Shown here piece by piece: positions 60,165 through 64,000 of a DNA stretch of 64,000 nt. The first letter of the stretch is position 1; each line of letters opens with the position of its first letter. A program made the position numbers and the translations under genes. Origin of the DNA: Candidatus Deferrimicrobiaceae bacterium (GTDB lineage Bacteria > Desulfobacterota > Deferrimicrobia > Deferrimicrobiales > Deferrimicrobiaceae); the NCBI GenBank assembly GCA_036504035.1, contig DASXVV010000013.1, positions 139,302 through 203,301 on the forward strand. The letters run 5' to 3'. The notes below the pieces were generated by a model. It made no database searches, had not been told where the DNA came from, and saw only the letters and a list, made by a program, of their open reading frames with translations.

Positions 60165-62309
60165 CTACCCCTTCCCCCTTTCGACGCTCTCGACGTTCTT
60201 GACCTTCTCGATCGACCGGATCAAGGTCGCCAACTGATCGGCATCGAGGATCGCAACCTCGAATGTGCAGATCGCCTTGTGATCCCGGGTCGTCATGACG
60301 GCAGCCCGCCGGATGTCGACATCGTGCGCCGTGATCGTTTTGGTCAGCTCGGCCAGCAGGCCGGGACGATCGGAGCAGACGACCCGCAGCTTCACCGGAT
60401 AGGCGACCTTGGTTCCGGATTCCCAGGTCACTTCGACCGAACGCGCCGCGTCGAGTTCGAGCACCTTCGGGCAATCGCCGGCATGGATCGTCACGCCCCG
60501 TCCACGCGTGATGAACCCTACGATCGGTTCGCCCGGCACCGGATGGCAACAATTGGCTAGCCGTACGAACACGTCGTCGACGCCCTTGACGACGATCGCA
60601 CTCGGATTCCTGCTGGCCACGTGCCGGATCAGAGCCCCCAGGCGACTGCCCTTGGGCTTTTCCTGAAGCTGATCGGGCGGGACCAGGCGACGAAGCAGCG
60701 GCAAAAGCGAAGTCTTTCCGTAGCCGATCGACACGAAATATTCGTCGGCGCTCTTCATCTTGTGATCCTGGAGCAATTCGGCGAATTCGGGCGTTTTGGT
60801 GACCTTCGAAATCGAGAGGGAATATTTCTTGAGCTCGCGTTCGAGAACCTGCCGGCCGAGCGCCAGGCTCTGGACCTGTTGTTCCTGGCGGACGAATGCC
60901 CTGATCTTGTTGAGCGCTCGGTTGGTCTTGGCGACCTTCAACCAGTCCCGGCTCGGTTTGTGGGACGGTTGCGTGATGATCTCGACGACGTCGCCGTTCT
61001 TCAGCGGCGTCTTGAGGGGAACCATCCGTCCGTTGACCTTGGCGCCGACGCAGTGATGACCGACCTCGGTGTGGATGGCGTAGGCGAAATCGATCGGCGT
61101 GGCGGCCCTCGGAAGCTCCTTGACGTCCCCGCGTGGCGTAAACACATAGACCTCTTCCGGGAACAGCTCGGCGGTCACGGTGTTCATGAAGTCCCGGGGG
61201 TCTTTCATCTCTTTCTGGAGTTCGAGGATCTGCCGAAGCCAGAGAAAACGCTGATCGTCCTTGGAGACGGCCTGCTTGCCCTCCTTGTATTTCCAGTGAG
61301 CCGCGACGCCGTGCTCGGCGATGGCGTGCATCTCTTCCGTGCGGATCTGGATCTCCATCATTTCGGCATTGGGCCCGAAGACGGTCGTATGGAGCGACTG
61401 GTAGAGATTCCCCTTGGGCATCGCGATGTAGTCCTTGAACCGCCCAGGCACCGGTTTCCAGAGGCTGTGGACGATCCCGAGCGCCTCGTAGCATTCGCGG
61501 ATCGTCTTGCACATGATCCGGAAAGCGATGAAGTCGTAGACGTGATCGAAATCGATCCCCTGCCGTTGCATCTTGGCGTATACGCCCGCGAGATGCTTCG
61601 AGCGTCCGGTCACGGTCGCCTTGATCCCCAGTTCGGCGGTCTTCCGTTCGAGGATAGCGATGACGTCGCGGATGTGTCCCTCGCGGTCGCGTCTCCGGGC
61701 ATCGGCCTTGTTCAACAGGTCGTTATAAACGTCGGGGTTGAGGACCTTGAAGCAGAGGTCCTCGAGCTCGACCTTGACGCGGCTCATCCCGAGCCGGCTG
61801 GCGATGGGGAGGTAGATCTCGCGTGTCTCGGTGGCGATGGCCATCTGTTTTTCGGGGGCGAGGTGCTGGAGCGTCCGCATGTTGTGGGTCCGGTCTGCCA
61901 GCTTGACGAGGATGACGCGGATGTCCTTGCCCATCGCAAGGATCATTTTTCGAAGGGATTCGGCTTTCTGGTCGGCCGCGTTAGCCAGGACGACCCGGCT
62001 GATCTTGGTCACGCCATCGACGAGGAGCGCGATCGAATCGCCGAAAAGCTCGGCGATCTCGGGAACGGTGGCGACAGTGTCTTCGACCGTATCGTGAAGC
62101 AGGCCGGTGGCGACCGTTTCCTCGTCGAGGTTCCAGTCGGCCAGAAGCCAGGCGACGTTGATCGGGTGGATCAGGTAGGGTTCGCCCGATTTGCGAAGCT
62201 GACCGTGGTGGACTTTCGCCGTGAAGACGTAAGCCTTCTCGATGAGCTCGATGTTGGCGGTCGGGCGGGCCGCCTGCAGCCGCTCGACGATGTCGTTAAG
62301 ACGGAGCAT
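60165..62309 (-). CDS. spoT: Bifunctional (p)ppGpp synthetase/hydrolase (SpoT/RelA)
   Basis: This is a 714-residue Rsh-family enzyme. The HD hydrolase domain is intact (GLLHDTVEDTVATVPEIAELFG and KLADRTHNMRTL), and the synthetase domain has GRFKDYIAMPKGNLYQSLHTTV with the RFKD loop of bifunctional enzymes and IQIRTEEMHAIAEHGVAAHWKYKEG. A TGS domain (VYVFTPRGDVKELPRAATPIDFAYAIHTEVG), an RIS/zinc-finger region and a C-terminal ACT domain follow. It makes and degrades the stringent-response signal. It lies in the conserved order yicC-gmk-rpoZ-spoT-ridA. Confidence 0.96.
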   Translation of the reverse strand: MLRLNDIVERLQAARPTANIELIEKAYVFTAKVHHGQLRKSGEPYLIHPINVAWLLADWNLDEETVATGLLHDTVEDTVATVPEIAELFGDSIALLVDGVTKISRVVLANAADQKAESLRKMILAMGKDIRVILVKLADRTHNMRTLQHLAPEKQMAIATETREIYLPIASRLGMSRVKVELEDLCFKVLNPDVYNDLLNKADARRRDREGHIRDVIAILERKTAELGIKATVTGRSKHLAGVYAKMQRQGIDFDHVYDFIAFRIMCKTIRECYEALGIVHSLWKPVPGRFKDYIAMPKGNLYQSLHTTVFGPNAEMMEIQIRTEEMHAIAEHGVAAHWKYKEGKQAVSKDDQRFLWLRQILELQKEMKDPRDFMNTVTAELFPEEVYVFTPRGDVKELPRAATPIDFAYAIHTEVGHHCVGAKVNGRMVPLKTPLKNGDVVEIITQPSHKPSRDWLKVAKTNRALNKIRAFVRQEQQVQSLALGRQVLERELKKYSLSISKVTKTPEFAELLQDHKMKSADEYFVSIGYGKTSLLPLLRRLVPPDQLQEKPKGSRLGALIRHVASRNPSAIVVKGVDDVFVRLANCCHPVPGEPIVGFITRGRGVTIHAGDCPKVLELDAARSVEVTWESGTKVAYPVKLRVVCSDRPGLLAELTKTITAHDVDIRRAAVMTTRDHKAICTFEVAILDADQLATLIRSIEKVKNVESVERGKG

Positions 62310-62327
62310 GAAGCGCCGTCCCTTGGT

Positions 62328-62522
62328 TTATAGACGGACCCGGACTTTCCCCTGGGCAATCTCGCGAAGCGCGATGACGGTCGGCTTTTCCTTGCGTTCG
62401 GAGGTATCGATCGTGGCTCCGGCCCCGCCCAGCAACTGCTTGGCGCGCTTGGCGGCCAGGACGGTCAGTTCGAAATGGCTGTTGACGTTTTCGAGACAAT
62501 CTTCGACGGTTACTCTTGCCAT
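62328..62522 (-). CDS. rpoZ: RNA polymerase omega subunit
   Basis: The 64-residue protein is Rpo[31 protein letters not shown] followed by [15 protein letters not shown]. It overlaps the 3' end of gmk by 13 bp and lies 18 bp before spoT, as in Geobacter-like genomes. It helps assemble RNA polymerase and takes part in ppGpp binding. Confidence 0.95.
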   Translation of the reverse strand: MARVTVEDCLENVNSHFELTVLAAKRAKQLLGGAGATIDTSERKEKPTVIALREIAQGKVRVRL

Positions 62523-63142
62523 GTTGTTTCCTCTCCGGCTTCGAAAAGAATCGATATGATCCTTGTTTTTGCCCGCTCGCGGCGAAGCCGATGGGCATGG
62601 ATGATCCTTGAGACGTTTTCGACGGCGACATCGAGGTCGTCGTTCACGACCAGGTAGTCGTAGGAAAGCAGGACCTCCATCTCTTGGCGCGCGGCCCCGA
62701 TCCGGGCGCCGATCTCGTCGTCGCTATCGCGTCCGCGTCCGAAGAGCCGGTCCTGCAATGCCTTCCACGAAGGCGGGAAGACCCCGACCATGACGGCTTC
62801 GGGCATCGCCTTCTTGATATTGCATCCGCCCTGCACATCAATCTCGAGCAGGGCGTCGCTGCCCTTTTCGACTATTGACTGAACGGTCTTTCGAGCGGTC
62901 CCGTAGCAATTCCCGTAGACGGTGGCGGATTCGAGAAATCCGCCGGAATCTTTCATATTATCAAATTCGTTTCGATCGACAAAGACATAATCTCGACCGT
63001 CCGTCTCGCCCTGCTTGATGCGACGGGTCGTATAGGAGATCGAAAGTTCGAGGTCGTCGACTTCCTCAAGGAGCCGCCGGCAGATCGTGGTCTTACCCGA
63101 GCCCGAAGGGGCCGAAACGACGAATACGTCACCCTTGCCCAT
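62510..63142 (-). CDS. gmk: Guanylate kinase
   Basis: The 210-residue enzyme phosphorylates GMP to GDP. P-loop [21 protein letters not shown], the GMP-binding [21 protein letters not shown], and [19 protein letters not shown] are intact. The ATG at 63142 lies behind GGAGTG; an ATG at 63184 would extend the protein with an unlike N-terminus. It ends inside rpoZ and follows yicC by four bases. Confidence 0.96.
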   Translation of the reverse strand: MGKGDVFVVSAPSGSGKTTICRRLLEEVDDLELSISYTTRRIKQGETDGRDYVFVDRNEFDNMKDSGGFLESATVYGNCYGTARKTVQSIVEKGSDALLEIDVQGGCNIKKAMPEAVMVGVFPPSWKALQDRLFGRGRDSDDEIGARIGAARQEMEVLLSYDYLVVNDDLDVAVENVSRIIHAHRLRRERAKTRIISILFEAGEETTWQE

Positions 63143-63146
63143 CGGG

Positions 63147-64000
63147 TCACTCCACGTTCTGGATTTGTTCTCGTATTTTTTCAAGCTCGGTCTTCGCGGT
63201 GACGGCCGTTGCCGAAATGAGCGGGTGCGCCGATTTGTTGGCGGACGTCGTCAGCTCTCGGAATACTTCCTGGACCAGAAAATCGAATCGTTTCCCGAGC
63301 GCCTCCCCTCCCTTTTCGACCAGGATCGAAAGGGAGGAAAGGTGCGATTTCAGCCGGTCGATCTCTTCGGTGATGTCGAGACGATCGAGCTGGAGCGCAA
63401 TCTCCTGGTGGAGACGCCCCGGGTCGATCGACGTGCCGAACTCGCCGCAGGCGGCGTTAATGCGTTCACGAAATCTCGAGGCGGAAAGCTGCTTGTTTTC
63501 GGACGTCAACGCGGAGATCTGGGCAACATATCCGGCCAGCACCCCCAGCGCCTCCCGTATGACCTGCCGGAGGTTTTCCCCCTCGGCGGCGCGAGACTGC
63601 TGAAGCATCTCGAGTGCCTTGCGCAGCGCCTTTTCTGCGAACGGCCATCGCGATTCGGACGGATCGTCTTCGCCCTCCGCGTCGGGGACGAACAGCTCGG
63701 GAATGCGGACCAGCTCACCGAAAGAGATCTCGGTCGAGATCCCGAATTCCTTTCCGATCGATTCGGCTTCGGCCATGTAAGCGGCGAGGAGCGGACGATT
63801 GACCCGGAGGGTGGCCCCACCGCTTCCCCATTCCCGGACGTTGACGAAGATGTCGACCTTGCCACGCCTCAGCGTCTCGCGGGCTACGGCGCGTATCCGC
63901 GATTCCCACGACACGAATTTCCCGGGGGCCTTGACGTGCACATCGAGGTATCGATGATTGACAGACCGGATGTCTGCGGTGACCGAGATGTCGTCGCCGT
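63147..64000 (-). CDS. YicC/YloC-family endoribonuclease (partial at the window edge)
   Basis: The frame is open to position 64000 and continues beyond the window. Visible parts are ISVTADIRSVNHRYLDVHVKAPG (the family-typical SVNHR-L-V pattern), ESRIRAVARETLRRGKVDIFVNV, EIALQLDRLDITEEIDRLKSHL and LGKRFDFLVQEVFRELTTSANKS, the latter two being the DUF1732 end with conserved acidic residues. YicC proteins are stress-associated endoribonucleases. Position before gmk and rpoZ is conserved across many deltaproteobacteria. Confidence 0.93.
   Translation of the reverse strand, partial: GDDISVTADIRSVNHRYLDVHVKAPGKFVSWESRIRAVARETLRRGKVDIFVNVREWGSGGATLRVNRPLLAAYMAEAESIGKEFGISTEISFGELVRIPELFVPDAEGEDDPSESRWPFAEKALRKALEMLQQSRAAEGENLRQVIREALGVLAGYVAQISALTSENKQLSASRFRERINAACGEFGTSIDPGRLHQEIALQLDRLDITEEIDRLKSHLSSLSILVEKGGEALGKRFDFLVQEVFRELTTSANKSAHPLISATAVTAKTELEKIREQIQNVE

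Noticed and set aside
1-64000. CRISPR array or clustered direct repeats
   Set aside because: No regularly spaced repeats were noticed anywhere in the window.

Overview
This window looks like a chromosomal segment of a GC-rich, Gram-negative anaerobe, most likely a member of the Desulfuromonadia/Geobacter lineage (former Deltaproteobacteria). The signs are a 15-haem c-type cytochrome, the housekeeping order yicC-gmk-rpoZ-spoT-ridA-rpmB at the right end, a PrsK/PrsR two-component pair, PEP-CTERM proteins and exosortase genes, and outer-membrane export genes (Wza, TolC). The lineage is an inference from gene content and was not tested by phylogeny.

Layout. 1-1500: an AAA ATPase cut by the window edge and a VapBC-type toxin-antitoxin operon with its own promoter and operator. 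1529-3342: rmlA translationally coupled to a caspase-like peptidase. 3463-5711: three PEP-CTERM proteins, including one of only 62 residues. 5827-9207: the PEP-CTERM regulators PrsR (a sigma-54 activator) and PrsK (a histidine kinase). The three PEP-CTERM genes and the caspase gene each have a -24/-12 (sigma-54) promoter-like sequence upstream, and two of the PEP-CTERM promoters share an extended palindromic upstream motif. This suggests one local regulon.

9221-42720: a large exopolysaccharide and protein-sorting locus, entirely on the minus strand. Its left edge is an amputated exosortase (C-terminal third only), followed by AT-rich, evidently imported DNA with a decayed IS4-type transposase. 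A decoration module follows (NadE-like and AsnB-like amidotransferases, an AMP-forming ligase, an acyl carrier protein and two hexapeptide acyltransferases). Then come a Wzy-like polymerase, a beta-helix protein, four glycosyltransferase or acyl/aminoacyl transferase steps, two NodB-like deacetylases, an FrhB-like protein, a pyruvyl transferase, a Wzx flippase and a complete exosortase-EpsI fusion. Composition returns to GC-rich at about 33.77 kb with genes for a diacetamido-uronic-acid sugar (WbpB/D/E-like), the initiating sugar transferase, a tyrosine kinase, the Wzz-type chain-length protein, Wza and a second sigma-54 response regulator. The genes can be read as one pathway: sugar nucleotide synthesis, lipid-linked assembly, decoration, flipping, polymerization and export, with exosortase-sorted surface proteins tied to polysaccharide production.

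42872-64000: ordinary chromosome. It holds tRNA-Met, a VCBS-repeat surface protein coupled to an isochorismatase-like hydrolase, small proteins, an RluA-type pseudouridine synthase, a universal stress protein, a secreted cyclophilin, a TolC-MacA-MacB efflux operon, the 15-haem cytochrome, a TPR protein, a DUF3047 protein, a CinA-like protein, purMN, a DUF218 protein, rpmB, ridA, spoT/relA, rpoZ, gmk and a yicC cut by the window edge.
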